From: Thermoproteota archaeon
GTDB taxonomy: Archaea; Korarchaeota; Korarchaeia; Korarchaeales; Korarchaeaceae
Direction of reading: 5' to 3'
Assembly: GCA_027492205.1 (NCBI GenBank)
Contig: JAOZFN010000009.1
Location: 62,001 to 126,000, forward strand
Length of the DNA: 64,000 bases
Positions 7,796 to 16,846 of this stretch are shown one piece after another (within the stretch, counting starts at the first letter, position 1; every line of letters starts with the position of its first letter). Position numbers and translations under genes: made by a program. Below the pieces are notes generated by a model. That model had not been told where the DNA came from. It did no database searches and worked only from the letters and a program-made list of their open reading frames with translations.

Positions 7796-10453
7796 TCACT
7801 CCCTCTCCAGCAGTCCAGGGTACAAGATTATCCCGCCCGACGCGCCGATCAGCACCAGTACCCAGTCCCTGAAGTTGAGCGGAGCGGTCTTGAACACGAG
7901 CTGAAGTGGGGGGAGGTATATCGCGGCCAGTTGAAGCGCGAAGGAGGATGCGACCGCCAGCAACAGGGCCTTGTTGGCGGTAATAGCGGACCGAGATGTG
8001 TAGACGTACTTTCTGGGAGACCTGCAGTTCAAGGCCAAGAACAGCTCAAAGACGACGGCTATGGTGAAGGCGAGCGTCCTTGCACGCGCAACATCTCCGG
8101 TCACCTTCAGCTCGAGCCAGAATGGCACGAGGGAAGCGGCGGCCGCGACCAAGGCGGCCACTACGATGTACCACAGCATGCCGTGATATATCTCCTCATT
8201 CGGGTCCCTTGGGGGCCTCTCCATAACGTCCTCGTCTGGCGGGTCAAGGCCGAGCGCCATGGCGGGCAGACCGTCCGTCAGCAGGTTGAGCCACAGGATC
8301 TGGAGCGGGAGGAAGGGCAGGGGGAGATCCAGAAATGCCGCGGTGGAGATCACCATTATCTCGTCCCAGTTCGCGGACAGGAGGAGCCTGATGAACTTCC
8401 GAATATTCTCGTAGATTCGCCTTCCCTCCTCAATGGCGTTTACGATTGTTGCGAAGTTGTCGTCCGTCAGGACCATGTCCGCGGCCTCTCTAGTCACGTC
8501 AGATCCCCTGACGCCCATGGCTATGCCTATGTCAGCCTTCTTGACGGCGGGGGCGTCATTCACGCCGTCTCCGGTCATGGCCACGATGTCGCCGCCGGCC
8601 TTTAGGGCCTTCAGTATCCGGAGCTTGTGCTCGGGGCTCACCCTGGCGAACACGGATACCTCTCTGACGACCTCTTGGAGCTCCTCGTCGCTCATTGAGT
8701 CGAGCTCCCACCCGGTTACGACCCTGCCGGAGTCGTCGATTCCCACCTCCTTCGCCACGGCGGCGGCCGTGAGCGCGTGGTCTCCCGTGACCATCACGAT
8801 CCTGATCCCAGCCCTCTTAGCCTTCCGCACCGCGTCTGGAACCTCCGGCCTCGGAGGGTCCATCATGCCCACCAGGCCAACCAGCACCATGCCTGACTCC
8901 TGGTGGGCCCCCAGCTCCTCCCCCTCGGGGATCCTCTTGTAAGCGACCGCGAGGACCCTCAGGGCTCTGGCCGCCATGTCCCTCGTGACCTCGTTTATCT
9001 TCGCCCGCAGCTCTTCGTCAAGCTCCCTGAGCTCGCCCCCCTCCCAGAGCACTCTGTCGCAGAGCGAGAGTACGACCTCCGGCGCGCCCTTCGTGAAGGC
9101 GAGCATCCCCCCTCCCGTGGAGTGGAAGGTCGTCATCCTCTTCCTCGACGAGTCGAACGGAACCTCAGCCACGCGGGGATAGAGCCTCCTGAGTTCCCTG
9201 TGGTCTACTCTAAGGTTCCGGGCCATTGAGAGAAGAGCCAGCTCCGTCGGATCCCCGACCCTCACCAACTCCTCACCGCGCTCCTCAACGTCTGAGTCGT
9301 TGCAGAGGACCGAACCCTTTACCAGGGCGTCGACCGGGGAGTGTAAGCTTATCTCAGGGGCCAAAGAGAACTCTATAGAGCCAACGTCCAGCAGCCTCCC
9401 CGACACCCAGACCTGCCGGACGGTCATCTCGTTCATGGTTATCGTGCCGGTCTTGTCGGTGGCGATGACCGTGGCGCTCCCAAGGGTCTCGACGGCGGCC
9501 AGCCTCCTGACGATGGCGTTCCTCGAGGCCATCCTCTGAACGCCTATGGCGAGGGCCACCGTGACGACGGCCGGGAGCCCCTCCGGAACGGCGGAGACTG
9601 CCAAGCTTATTCCGGTCAGCACGACCTCCTCGAGGACGGACAGGCTCTCAAGCCCTCCAAGCTCGTAGATTCCCTCGACGGTCACGAGGGCGGTAAGGAG
9701 GAGTATGAAGGCCCCCAGCTTCTTTCCGAAGCTGTCCAACCTCCTCTGCAGGGGCGTTTCCTCCTTCTCCTCCAGCTGCACCATGGCCGCGATCCTGCCC
9801 ATCTCCGTGTTCATTCCCGTCTCGACCACCACGGCCTTGCCGCGCCCGTAGGCCACGACGGTTGAGGAGTAGACCATGTTCCTCCGCTCCGGCAGGGGGG
9901 TGTCCTCGTCCAGCGCCAGGTCCGCGAACTTCTCGACGGGAACCGACTCTCCGGTGAGGACCGACTCGTCCACCTTCAGATGCGCGCTCTCGATGAGTCT
10001 GGCGTCTGCCGGGACCCTGTCGCCCGCCTGGAGGACGATTATGTCCCCGGGCACGACCTCTGTGGAAGCGATCTTCACCTGCACGCCGTCCCTGATCACG
10101 GTTGCCCTTGGGGCGGCGAGCCGTTTCAGGGCCTCAAGGGCTCGCTCTGCCCTGTACTCCTGAATCGTCCCCAGGATAGAGTTCACAACCAAGATTGCTC
10201 CTATTGCGGCGGCGTCCACATACTCCCCGATCAGGACGCTGAAGATGGCGGCGAAGATCAGGAGCGCCACCAGGACGCTCTTGAATTGGTCGACGAATAC
10301 CTCCAACACTCCCCTCTTCTTGGTCTCCTCGAGCTCGTTAGGGCCGAATTCCCGAAGCCTAACAGACGCCTCTCGGGAGGATAGACCATTGAGAGACGTC
10401 TTTAACTCGTTCAGGACCTCTTCGACGGTCATCGCGTGCCAGGGGCGTCCCAT
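7796..10453 (-). CDS. Cation-transporting P-type ATPase (type II, Ca2+/Mn2+-like)
   Basis: 885 residues, the usual length. Order: N-terminal cation-ATPase domain (about 1-70), actuator loop with LTGESVPVEK, helix M4 with AVPEGLPAVVTVALAIG, phosphorylation site ATDKTGTITMNEMT, nucleotide-binding domain with FTKGAPEV, hinge TGDGVNDAPAVKKADIGIAMG, and M5-M6 with ANWDEI and LWLNLLTDGLPAMALG. The M4 PEGL and M6 N..TDG residues are those of SERCA/PMR1-type calcium pumps, so calcium or manganese export is most likely. The start is ATG 10453 with a TATA box about 32 bases upstream. PfkB follows directly. Confidence 0.9.
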   Translation of the reverse strand: MGRPWHAMTVEEVLNELKTSLNGLSSREASVRLREFGPNELEETKKRGVLEVFVDQFKSVLVALLIFAAIFSVLIGEYVDAAAIGAILVVNSILGTIQEYRAERALEALKRLAAPRATVIRDGVQVKIASTEVVPGDIIVLQAGDRVPADARLIESAHLKVDESVLTGESVPVEKFADLALDEDTPLPERRNMVYSSTVVAYGRGKAVVVETGMNTEMGRIAAMVQLEEKEETPLQRRLDSFGKKLGAFILLLTALVTVEGIYELGGLESLSVLEEVVLTGISLAVSAVPEGLPAVVTVALAIGVQRMASRNAIVRRLAAVETLGSATVIATDKTGTITMNEMTVRQVWVSGRLLDVGSIEFSLAPEISLHSPVDALVKGSVLCNDSDVEERGEELVRVGDPTELALLSMARNLRVDHRELRRLYPRVAEVPFDSSRKRMTTFHSTGGGMLAFTKGAPEVVLSLCDRVLWEGGELRELDEELRAKINEVTRDMAARALRVLAVAYKRIPEGEELGAHQESGMVLVGLVGMMDPPRPEVPDAVRKAKRAGIRIVMVTGDHALTAAAVAKEVGIDDSGRVVTGWELDSMSDEELQEVVREVSVFARVSPEHKLRILKALKAGGDIVAMTGDGVNDAPAVKKADIGIAMGVRGSDVTREAADMVLTDDNFATIVNAIEEGRRIYENIRKFIRLLLSANWDEIMVISTAAFLDLPLPFLPLQILWLNLLTDGLPAMALGLDPPDEDVMERPPRDPNEEIYHGMLWYIVVAALVAAAASLVPFWLELKVTGDVARARTLAFTIAVVFELFLALNCRSPRKYVYTSRSAITANKALLLAVASSFALQLAAIYLPPLQLVFKTAPLNFRDWVLVLIGASGGIILYPGLLERE

Positions 10454-10481
10454 CTCCGTCGCGGGACCACTCCCATGCGGG

Positions 10482-10489
10482 ATAAATAC
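10482..10489 (-). promoter_or_regulatory. TATA box of the P-type ATPase gene
   Basis: On the minus strand GTATTTAT, about 32 bases from the ATG at 10453, giving a leader of only a few bases. Confidence 0.45.
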
Positions 10490-10543
10490 TTTGTAAGGGT
10501 GTAGATGCGGCAGAAGCGCCGCACGGAGAACGCAAAATCTTCC

Positions 10544-10551
10544 TTAAATAA
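10544..10551 (+). promoter_or_regulatory. TATA box of the 10576 gene
   Basis: TTAAATAA centred about 28 bases from the ATG at 10576. A leaderless start is expected, which favours that ATG over the TTG at 10570. Confidence 0.5.
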
Positions 10552-10575
10552 TCCCGAGGCGAGTCTCGCTTGAGC

Positions 10576-11505
10576 ATGATGAGGAGAGTCGCGGCCCTGG
10601 CGCTGGTTGCAGTAGCTGTAGCCTCTGTGGCGCTCCTCTACCCGCGACTCAGGAACAACCCCCTGAAGGAGTATACATTCCAACACGAGCCATGGATGGA
10701 TGTGGTGCCCACGGGCTGGGATCAGGTGACCGCCCTCTTCCTTGGGCGTTGGGCGGGGGATCCCGAGCTAGAGAAGCACCTCACCGGGCCGAGCATACAG
10801 CTTCTCGGTGTAAGAGGGGCGACCTTCGCACCAAAAGATGTGGAGGTGCTTGTCCTCCCGCCGGGCGTCTGCCTGGCCGATTGTGACTCTCCCGTCCCCA
10901 CCAGAGCCACGATTTACCTCCTGAAGAACGAGAGTGCGAGGCGGCTCTACAAGGCGATGGCCGTGAGCGGGACCCTGAGATACAGACACTCGGGCTTCAC
11001 CGTCTTCTTCGCCGTAGGCCGAATGCCGGATGGAAAGAGGGACAGGGACTACGCCTCCCTGGCTGCCTTCAGAGATGACCTGATGGTCCTGGTGTGGGGC
11101 CCCCCCAAAGAGGCCAAGGCCGCTCTGGAGCAGCTCCTGACGCTGTCCGAGGGTGAGAAGCTGTTTGACGACGAGGGGATGAGGAAGGCCTTCGCAATCA
11201 CGTCTTCCGGCCTCAGACAGCTGAAGCTCAGGGCGGGCGGCGGAGACCTCTTAGGCGTCCAGGCCAGGAGGGTTGTCCTCACACTCGGCATAGACGAGGA
11301 GGGGGGTGTGAGGCTGAGGGCCGCGGCGGCGACGGGGGGGACGGGTGAGCTGAGCCCAGAGATCCTCGAGCGCGCCGTATCCAACCTCTCCTCCCTGCAG
11401 GGCGTGAGCCTCTCTCCCACAGAATCCTACTCCGGCGACGGCGTCGTTGCGGTCGAGTTCGAGATCCCGAGGGAGCAGCTGGAGGTCGCGCTGAGCAAGC
11501 TCTGA
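10576..11505 (+). CDS. Membrane-anchored extracellular protein of unknown function
   Basis: About 310 residues. A short basic N-terminus precedes one hydrophobic segment (about residues 4-22), then a soluble, mostly outer domain of about 285 residues. I recognise no family. A CLADCDSP cysteine pair sits mid-domain, and the C-terminal third (after LLGVQARRVVLTLGI) looks like a separate alpha/beta unit. The start is the ATG at 10576 because the TATA box lies about 28 bases before it. It is followed after 21 bases by the cis-prenyltransferase, so the two probably form an operon; a role in envelope or lipid-carrier biology is only inference. Confidence 0.55.
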   Translation: MMRRVAALALVAVAVASVALLYPRLRNNPLKEYTFQHEPWMDVVPTGWDQVTALFLGRWAGDPELEKHLTGPSIQLLGVRGATFAPKDVEVLVLPPGVCLADCDSPVPTRATIYLLKNESARRLYKAMAVSGTLRYRHSGFTVFFAVGRMPDGKRDRDYASLAAFRDDLMVLVWGPPKEAKAALEQLLTLSEGEKLFDDEGMRKAFAITSSGLRQLKLRAGGGDLLGVQARRVVLTLGIDEEGGVRLRAAAATGGTGELSPEILERAVSNLSSLQGVSLSPTESYSGDGVVAVEFEIPREQLEVALSKL

Positions 11506-11526
11506 TAGCGCCTGGGGTGAGGTCCC

Positions 11527-12348
11527 ATCGCCGAGATCCGAGGAAGGTCTCTCACGGTCAGGCTGGGGGACCTCGTCTACTCCCTTCTGGGAAGGATACA
11601 GATCCCCGTATACGAGAGGTACCTGTCCCGCAAAGTCCGTGAGGGCGCGATTCCTGAGCACATCGGGATAATCCTCGACGGGAACAGGAGGTTCGCCAGA
11701 TCGATGGGGCTCGACATCGCTGAGGGCTACAGGCTCGGGGCCGCGAAGGTCAAGGAGGTACTGGAGTGGTGCGACGAGATCGGCGTCAAGCACGTCACCC
11801 TTTTCGCCTTCTCGACTGAAAACTTCTCGAGACCTCCGGAACAGGTCAGAGCCGTTCTGTCAGTCATCCGAGAGGAGATTGACCGGCTCAGAAGCGAGCT
11901 CGACGACCTCAGGAGGAGGGGGGTCAGGGTTAGGTTCATTGGCAGGCTCGATCTCCTCCCAGAGGACCTCAAGGAAGCGGCCCGACGGCTGGAGTCAGCC
12001 ACGAGGGACTTTGGGGAGCGGACGGTCAACGTGGCGCTCGCCTACGGAGGGAGGGCTGAGATAATCGACGCGGTGAGGGAGATCGCCAGGAGGGTAAAGG
12101 CTGGGGAGCTCAGCCCCGATGAGATAGACGAGGGGACGTTCAAGAAGTTCCTCTACCTCCCGGACGTTCCCGACCCGGACCTGATCATAAGGACCTCGGG
12201 GGAGGAGCGCATAAGCAACTTTCTCCTGTGGCACTCCGCCTACTCTGAGTTCTACTTCATGGAGGCCTATCTGCCAGCTCTAAGGAAGGTGGACTTCCTC
12301 AGGGCCATCAGAGACTTTCAGAGGAGGCAGAGGCGCTATGGGAAGTGA
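11527..12348 (+). CDS. uppS: Cis-prenyltransferase (undecaprenyl/polyprenyl diphosphate synthase)
   Basis: It makes long-chain polyprenyl diphosphate, the lipid carrier for N-glycosylation and S-layer glycans. The catalytic P-loop HIGIILDGNRRFAR precedes the first ATG (11704), so an ATG start would delete the active site. The later motifs LFAFSTENFSRP and LIIRTSGEERISNFLLW are intact. The frame is open back to 11521, and the family's usual N-terminus (LVYSLLGRIQIPVYERYL) is encoded, but no ATG, GTG or TTG exists there. ATC 11527, six bases after GGTGA, is the best-placed start; CTG 11563 is the alternative. It overlaps the next gene by 11 bases. Confidence 0.85.
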   Translation: MAEIRGRSLTVRLGDLVYSLLGRIQIPVYERYLSRKVREGAIPEHIGIILDGNRRFARSMGLDIAEGYRLGAAKVKEVLEWCDEIGVKHVTLFAFSTENFSRPPEQVRAVLSVIREEIDRLRSELDDLRRRGVRVRFIGRLDLLPEDLKEAARRLESATRDFGERTVNVALAYGGRAEIIDAVREIARRVKAGELSPDEIDEGTFKKFLYLPDVPDPDLIIRTSGEERISNFLLWHSAYSEFYFMEAYLPALRKVDFLRAIRDFQRRQRRYGK

Positions 12349-13720
12349 CGGCCTGCTGTCGCGCACCTGTTTCCGTGAGTACGACATCAGGGGGGTCTAC
12401 GGTAGAGACCTAGATGCGGGAGGGGCGTACAGGGTTGGACTCGCTCTGGGAGAGTACCTCAGGTGCGGCGACGTGGTGGTCGGCAGGGACGGCCGGCTGT
12501 CCTCCCCGCAATTGGCCTCCGGAGTGATTGAGGGCCTCTTGGATCGCGGGTGCTCCGTTCTGGACATAGGGATGGTGCCCACGCCCGCGTTCTACTGGGC
12601 CGTCAGGAGACTCGGGGCCAGAGGGGGAGCGATGGTGACAGCCAGTCACAACCCCCCCGAGTGGAACGGCTTCAAGCTCGTCAAAGAAGATGCTAAGCCG
12701 CTCGCTCGCGGGTTCGGACTGGAGGTAGTCGAGGAGCTGGCTCTTTCCGATCTCAGTATGCTCGTGTCCGGGGAGAGGGGCACCAGAAGAGGGCTCGAGA
12801 TCTTGGATGAATACGTCACGGAGATCTCCGGCCTGGCGTCCGTCGGCGGCTCGCACAGAGTCGCGGTGGATGCGTCGAACGGGGTGGCCGCTCTCACCGC
12901 CCCACAGGCTTTGAGTAAAATTGGATGCGAGGTGAGGGTTCTGAATGGAGAGATCGATGGGAGGCTCCCATCCCACCCACCGGAGCCCCTACCCGAGCAC
13001 TTGGGTGAGCTGAGGGATGAGGTTCGGAGGGGAGGGTACGATCTGGGCGTTGCGTTCGACGGCGACGGCGACAGGTCCGCCTACGTTGACGATCGCGGTA
13101 GGGTGCTGACGGGAGACCAAGCCCTCGCGATCCTGAGCATGATGTACCTGGAGGATCACCCGGGGGGGGCCGTCGTCTTCGACGTCTCGTCCTCGTCGGT
13201 CGTGAGGGAGGTGGTGGAGGAACTCGGCGGGGTACCCGTTGAGGTGAGGGTGGGCAGCGCGTTCGTCAAGGAGAAGATGCTGGAGGTTGGCGCGGTCCTG
13301 GGTGGGGAGCGGAGCGGGCACCTGTACTTCTCCGAACTCGGCGGGACGGACGACGCCACGTTCGCCGCGCTGAAGATGGTCGAGGTCGTCGACCGCCTGG
13401 GCCCCTTATCCGCCCTGGTTGATTCTCTCCCCAAGTACCACATGATCTCCGCCACGGTCGAGTGTCCAGACGAGCTGAAGGGGACCGTGGTGGAGGCCGT
13501 CGCCAAGAAGATTGCCGAGGCGGCAGACAGGGTCGATCGGCTGGATGGGGTGAAGGCCTGGTTCGGCGACTCGTGGGTGCTGATACGTGCGTCGAACACG
13601 CAACCCCTGATACGCGTGACCGCCGAGTCCAAGTTGAGAGGGGAGGCGGAGAAGCTCGTCAACGAGGTCCTGAGGGCGTTGCGCGAGGTGAGGCTCAATG
13701 GATGGGGAGAGAGGCGGTGA
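12338..13720 (+). CDS. Phosphomannomutase / phosphoglucomutase family
   Basis: 460 residues with all four domains of alpha-D-phosphohexomutases. It interconverts hexose 1- and 6-phosphates, giving sugar nucleotides for glycans. The phosphoserine loop is TASHNPPEWNGFK, the metal loop is FDGDGDRSAYVD, the sugar-binding loop is GGERSGHLYF (ExSGH), and the phosphate-binding loop near the end is SNTQPLIRVTAE. FREYDIRGVYG is the N-terminal signature. Sequence alone does not separate mannose, glucose and glucosamine specificity. It sits between the prenyltransferase and a Nudix hydrolase in one plus-strand operon, consistent with a glycan-precursor module. Confidence 0.88.
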   Translation: MGSDGLLSRTCFREYDIRGVYGRDLDAGGAYRVGLALGEYLRCGDVVVGRDGRLSSPQLASGVIEGLLDRGCSVLDIGMVPTPAFYWAVRRLGARGGAMVTASHNPPEWNGFKLVKEDAKPLARGFGLEVVEELALSDLSMLVSGERGTRRGLEILDEYVTEISGLASVGGSHRVAVDASNGVAALTAPQALSKIGCEVRVLNGEIDGRLPSHPPEPLPEHLGELRDEVRRGGYDLGVAFDGDGDRSAYVDDRGRVLTGDQALAILSMMYLEDHPGGAVVFDVSSSSVVREVVEELGGVPVEVRVGSAFVKEKMLEVGAVLGGERSGHLYFSELGGTDDATFAALKMVEVVDRLGPLSALVDSLPKYHMISATVECPDELKGTVVEAVAKKIAEAADRVDRLDGVKAWFGDSWVLIRASNTQPLIRVTAESKLRGEAEKLVNEVLRALREVRLNGWGERR

Positions 13721-14273
13721 GGTGCGCCCTGGGGGCGAGTTCGTTCTCTGGCCGATAAGAGTCAGGGCGATCCGAATCCGGACGAGGTCTGGAGAGAGGG
13801 AGAGGCCGCTCGTTGAACACCCGGGAGCCGCGGCCGTCGTCCCGGTGGAGGCGGGGGCTGTCTATCTCGTGAGACAGTGGAGGTACGCGGTGGGCGAGGA
13901 CCTCCTGGAGATCCCCGCGGGTACCAGGGAGGAGGGGGAGACCTTGGAGGAGTGCGCGTCCAGGGAGCTGATGGAGGAGGCGGGCCTGCGGGCGGGGAGG
14001 TTGGTCAGGCTCTTCGAAGGGTACCCCACCCCTGGATACGGGAGCGAGAGGTTGGCGATTTTCCTGGGGCTGGACCTGGAGCACGTTGAACGCGACTTAG
14101 AGGAGGACGAGTTCTTAGAGGTCGTGAGTATGCCGCTTCGAGAGGCCGTCCGCATGGTCCGAACGGGGCTCATTCGCGACATGAAGACTGCGCTCGGAAT
14201 CCTCTTGGCTTGGCAGGCGATTCAATTGGGGGAAGTCAGCCCGGGCTCGGGCCCCTCCAGCGGCGTACCCTGA
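13698..14273 (+). CDS. Nudix hydrolase (ADP-ribose/nucleoside-diphosphate-sugar pyrophosphatase type)
   Basis: 191 residues. The Nudix box is complete: GTREEGETLEECASRELMEE with AGL following. The preceding VYLVRQWRYAVGEDLLEIPAG is the pattern of ADP-ribose/NDP-sugar pyrophosphatases, which hydrolyse the pyrophosphate using Mg2+. The start lies inside the end of the phosphohexomutase gene (23-base overlap), so translation is probably coupled. The last 38 bases overlap the convergent FmdE-like gene. Confidence 0.82.
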   Translation: MDGERGGEVRPGGEFVLWPIRVRAIRIRTRSGERERPLVEHPGAAAVVPVEAGAVYLVRQWRYAVGEDLLEIPAGTREEGETLEECASRELMEEAGLRAGRLVRLFEGYPTPGYGSERLAIFLGLDLEHVERDLEEDEFLEVVSMPLREAVRMVRTGLIRDMKTALGILLAWQAIQLGEVSPGSGPSSGVP

Positions 14274-14670
14274 AGAGTGAATCCACCGGCTGAGAGAGGA
14301 CCCAGTCCACCGCCTCGCTCAGGCTTCCCTCCATCGACCGGAGCTTCACCAGGACCTCCTCTCTCACGGCGACCTCGAGCCTCTCGCCCGACTTGACGTT
14401 CAGAAAGGTGGCGGAAATCCCCTCGCCGGAGGGAGACTCAGCAACCTCGATGCTGAGCTTGCCCAGCGTGCAGCGCGACGAGCACTGGACGCCATCCAGG
14501 AAGCAGGTCTCCGGCCTCCTCGGGGGGAGCTCGACCCTGACCGTGAGGTCGAACTCCGACTGGGGATCGAGCTGAGAGACGGCCAGCTCCCCCGCAAGGT
14601 ACCCCAGGGTCAGGTAGGGCCCCAGGTGCCCGTGGAACACACCCGCTTCCTCAAGACTCAGACGACGCAT
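14236..14670 (-). CDS. FmdE-domain protein (formylmethanofuran dehydrogenase subunit E family)
   Basis: About 145 residues from the chosen ATG (14670); an ATG at 14718 would add a 16-residue basic extension. The domain shows the FmdE signatures VFHGHLGPYLTLGYLAG and LDGVQCSSRCTLGKL, where His and Cys bind metal. FmdE domains accompany formylmethanofuran dehydrogenase in methanogens but are also common as isolated proteins in non-methanogens with unknown function. No other Fwd/Fmd subunit lies in this window. It is divergent from the KaiC-like gene and overlaps the convergent Nudix gene at its 3' end. Confidence 0.7.
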   Translation of the reverse strand: MRRLSLEEAGVFHGHLGPYLTLGYLAGELAVSQLDPQSEFDLTVRVELPPRRPETCFLDGVQCSSRCTLGKLSIEVAESPSGEGISATFLNVKSGERLEVAVREEVLVKLRSMEGSLSEAVDWVLSQPVDSLFRVRRWRGPSPG

Positions 14671-14705
14671 CCTCGGTCGACCTCGCCCATCGGCAGAAGG
14701 ACCAC

Positions 14706-14710
14706 TTAAG
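14706..14710 (+). promoter_or_regulatory. TATA-like element of the KaiC-like gene
   Basis: TTAAG centred about 26 bases from GTG 14734, consistent with leaderless transcription. It lies about 37 bases from the FmdE start at 14670 and may act in both directions. Confidence 0.35.
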
Positions 14711-14733
14711 CGCGCCATTTATGAGCCCGAAGG

Positions 14734-15540
14734 GTGCCTCCTTACAAGGTGACCGTAGAGAGGCTGAGCACCGGCGTCCCCGGAATTGACGGCATGCTGG
14801 GCGGCGGTATACCCAGGGGGTTCCTCGTGGCAGTGACGGGAGAGCCCGGGACCGGGAAGACCATCTTCTGCCTGCACTTCTCGTGGCAGGGGGTGAGGGA
14901 GGGTGACAAGGTCGTCTACGTGACCACGGAGGAGAGCAGAGAGTCGATACTGAGCCAGGCCGAGCAGTTCAACATGGACCTCGGAGGCGCCGTAGCCGAG
15001 GGCAAGGCCGTGGTGATCGACGCCCTCATGGGCAGGGCCAGCGACCAGTGGTCCCTCCGCTCCCTCAACCCGGAGGACCTGGTGGAGATCGTCCTGAAGG
15101 CCAAGAAGTACCTGGGCTACGGGAGAGCGAGGCTGGTGATCGACAGCATGAGCGCCTTCTGGCTCGACAAGCCGGCCATGGCCAGGAAGTACAGCTACTA
15201 CGTGAAGAAGGTCCTGTCCAGGTGGGACTTCACGGTCCTGGCCGTCAGCCAGTACGCCATAACGACTTCAGAGGCCTTCGGCTGGGGAATAGAGCACGTC
15301 GCCGACGGCATCATCCGCTTTCGTAGGTTCGTGCGGAGCGGAGTCCTGCGCAGGTACGTGATGGTCGAAAAGATGAGGCAGACCCCCCACGACCTCAGAA
15401 TGTACGAGATCTCCGTCGAGGACGGGCGCGGGTTGGTCGTCCTCCGACCGGCTGACATGAGGGCGGAGGACGTTGCCCTCCCTCCCAAGGTGACTGAGAG
15501 GATAGTGAGGGCCAGGAGGAGGGAGGAGGGGGCCCTTTAA
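14734..15540 (+). CDS. KaiC-like RecA-superfamily ATPase
   Basis: 268 residues, one KaiC domain. STGVPGIDGMLGGGIPRGF is the N-terminal signature, GEPGTGKT (about residue 32) is Walker A, and ARLVIDSMSAFW is the Walker B strand. Single-domain KaiC homologues are widespread in archaea as RecA-like ATPases; roles in signalling, motility or DNA-associated processes are proposed, but there is no circadian context here. The GTG start is supported by the TATA-like element about 26 bases upstream. The gene stands alone. Confidence 0.78.
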   Translation: MPPYKVTVERLSTGVPGIDGMLGGGIPRGFLVAVTGEPGTGKTIFCLHFSWQGVREGDKVVYVTTEESRESILSQAEQFNMDLGGAVAEGKAVVIDALMGRASDQWSLRSLNPEDLVEIVLKAKKYLGYGRARLVIDSMSAFWLDKPAMARKYSYYVKKVLSRWDFTVLAVSQYAITTSEAFGWGIEHVADGIIRFRRFVRSGVLRRYVMVEKMRQTPHDLRMYEISVEDGRGLVVLRPADMRAEDVALPPKVTERIVRARRREEGAL

Positions 15541-15565
15541 TCTGATTTTGCTGAGTCTGCGCGTC

Positions 15566-15838
15566 TTACACACGTTGGGGCCTCGCAAAGAGACCGTACA
15601 GGCCTAGATAGCTCAGGACGGTTCCCGCCACGGCCGAAATAAACGCCACCATGACGCTTGGGAAATCTGGGGTCTTCCAGTTCATCACCATCGCGAAGGA
15701 CAGTGCCAGAGCGATCAAAAGGAGGATCAGACCCAGTAGAGTCAGCCTTACTGCCCGGGGAACGATCGCCTCCATCGGAGGCGGCTCAGAGAGCGCGAAA
15801 ATGGTGGGTGAGGGGTCGTGGTGGTTCAATTCTCCCAC
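15566..15838 (-). CDS. Small membrane protein, two helices
   Basis: 90 residues (GTG 15838), or about 69 from the internal ATG 15775. There are two hydrophobic segments, about residues 30-50 and 61-83. No family is recognised. It begins directly after the stop of the first peptide-transporter ATPase gene, so it is probably the last gene of that operon and may be a small accessory of the transporter; that is inference. Confidence 0.45.
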   Translation of the reverse strand: MGELNHHDPSPTIFALSEPPPMEAIVPRAVRLTLLGLILLLIALALSFAMVMNWKTPDFPSVMVAFISAVAGTVLSYLGLYGLFARPQRV

Positions 15839-16840
15839 TCACCTCTTGGAGTACAGGTGGCAGGCCACCCAGTGGCCCGGCTCGACCTCTATGAACGGAG
15901 GCTCCTCCTTGTCGCAGGGCTCGAACCTGTACGGGCAGCGGGGGTGGAACCTGCAACCAGGCGGAACGTTGGCGGCGCTTGGGACCTCGCCCTTTATGGG
16001 GATCTCCTTGATGACGTCCTTCATGCTGGGCTCGGGCTCCGGGACTGCGGCTATGAGAGCCTTAGTGTAGGGGTGGAGCGGGTTCTCGACCAGCGTGTCC
16101 GAATCGGCGAGCTCGACGATCTTGCCGAGGTACATTATGGCGATCCTGTCTGAAAAGTACCGAGCCGTGGACAGGTCGTGGGTGATGTAGAGGTAGGTCA
16201 GGCCGAACCTCTTCTTAACATCCTCCATCAGATTGAGTATCTCCGCCCTGATCGAGAGGTCGAGCATGGACACCGGCTCGTCGGCCACTATGAACTCGGG
16301 GTTGAGGATGAGCGCCCTGGCTATCGCAACTCTCTGCCTCTGACCCCCGGAGAGCTGATGCGGGAACCTACCCAGGAACTCCTCAGGGGGGACCATCCGC
16401 ACGCTCTCGAGGGCCCTTATGATCAGCTCCTCCCTCTCCGACCTGGTGTCTCCGATGCCCTGCAGGATGAGTGGCTCCTCCAAAACGTTGTAGACCCTGA
16501 ACCTCGGGTTGAGCGATCCGTAGGGGTCCTGGAAGATTATCTGAACCTTCTTCCTATACTCCCTCTCCTCCTCTCTGCTGAGGGTCGTTATGTCGGTCCC
16601 GTTGAAGTAGATCTTCCCGGAGGTGGGCTCGAGGAGCTTCACAATCAGCCTGCCGGTGGTTGTCTTCCCGCAGCCGGACTCGCCCGCCAGAGCGAAGACC
16701 TCGCCCTTGTGGATCTCAAATGAGACGTCGTCCACCGCCTTAACGCTCCGCGGGGGGGCTCCCTTGAGGAACTCTACGACGGACCTCCTGAGAGGGAAGT
16801 ACTTCTTCAGGTTCTCAACCTTGACCACCACTTCCGCCAT
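15839..16840 (-). CDS. Peptide ABC transporter ATP-binding protein (OppF/DppF), locus 1
   Basis: 333 residues. It powers oligopeptide import as one of two ATPases. Walker A is GESGCGKTTTGR, the signature is LSGGQRQRVAIARAL, Walker B is EFIVADEPVSMLD, and the H-loop is LYITHDLS. The C-terminal oligopeptide-transporter extension carries cysteines in GCRFHPRCPYRFEPCDKEEP and a final CHLY. The 3' end shares an 85-base perfect repeat with the neighbouring ATPase gene. Its start lies six bases after the upstream gene's stop. Confidence 0.9.
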   Translation of the reverse strand: MAEVVVKVENLKKYFPLRRSVVEFLKGAPPRSVKAVDDVSFEIHKGEVFALAGESGCGKTTTGRLIVKLLEPTSGKIYFNGTDITTLSREEEREYRKKVQIIFQDPYGSLNPRFRVYNVLEEPLILQGIGDTRSEREELIIRALESVRMVPPEEFLGRFPHQLSGGQRQRVAIARALILNPEFIVADEPVSMLDLSIRAEILNLMEDVKKRFGLTYLYITHDLSTARYFSDRIAIMYLGKIVELADSDTLVENPLHPYTKALIAAVPEPEPSMKDVIKEIPIKGEVPSAANVPPGCRFHPRCPYRFEPCDKEEPPFIEVEPGHWVACHLYSKR

Positions 16841-16846
16841 GCTCCC

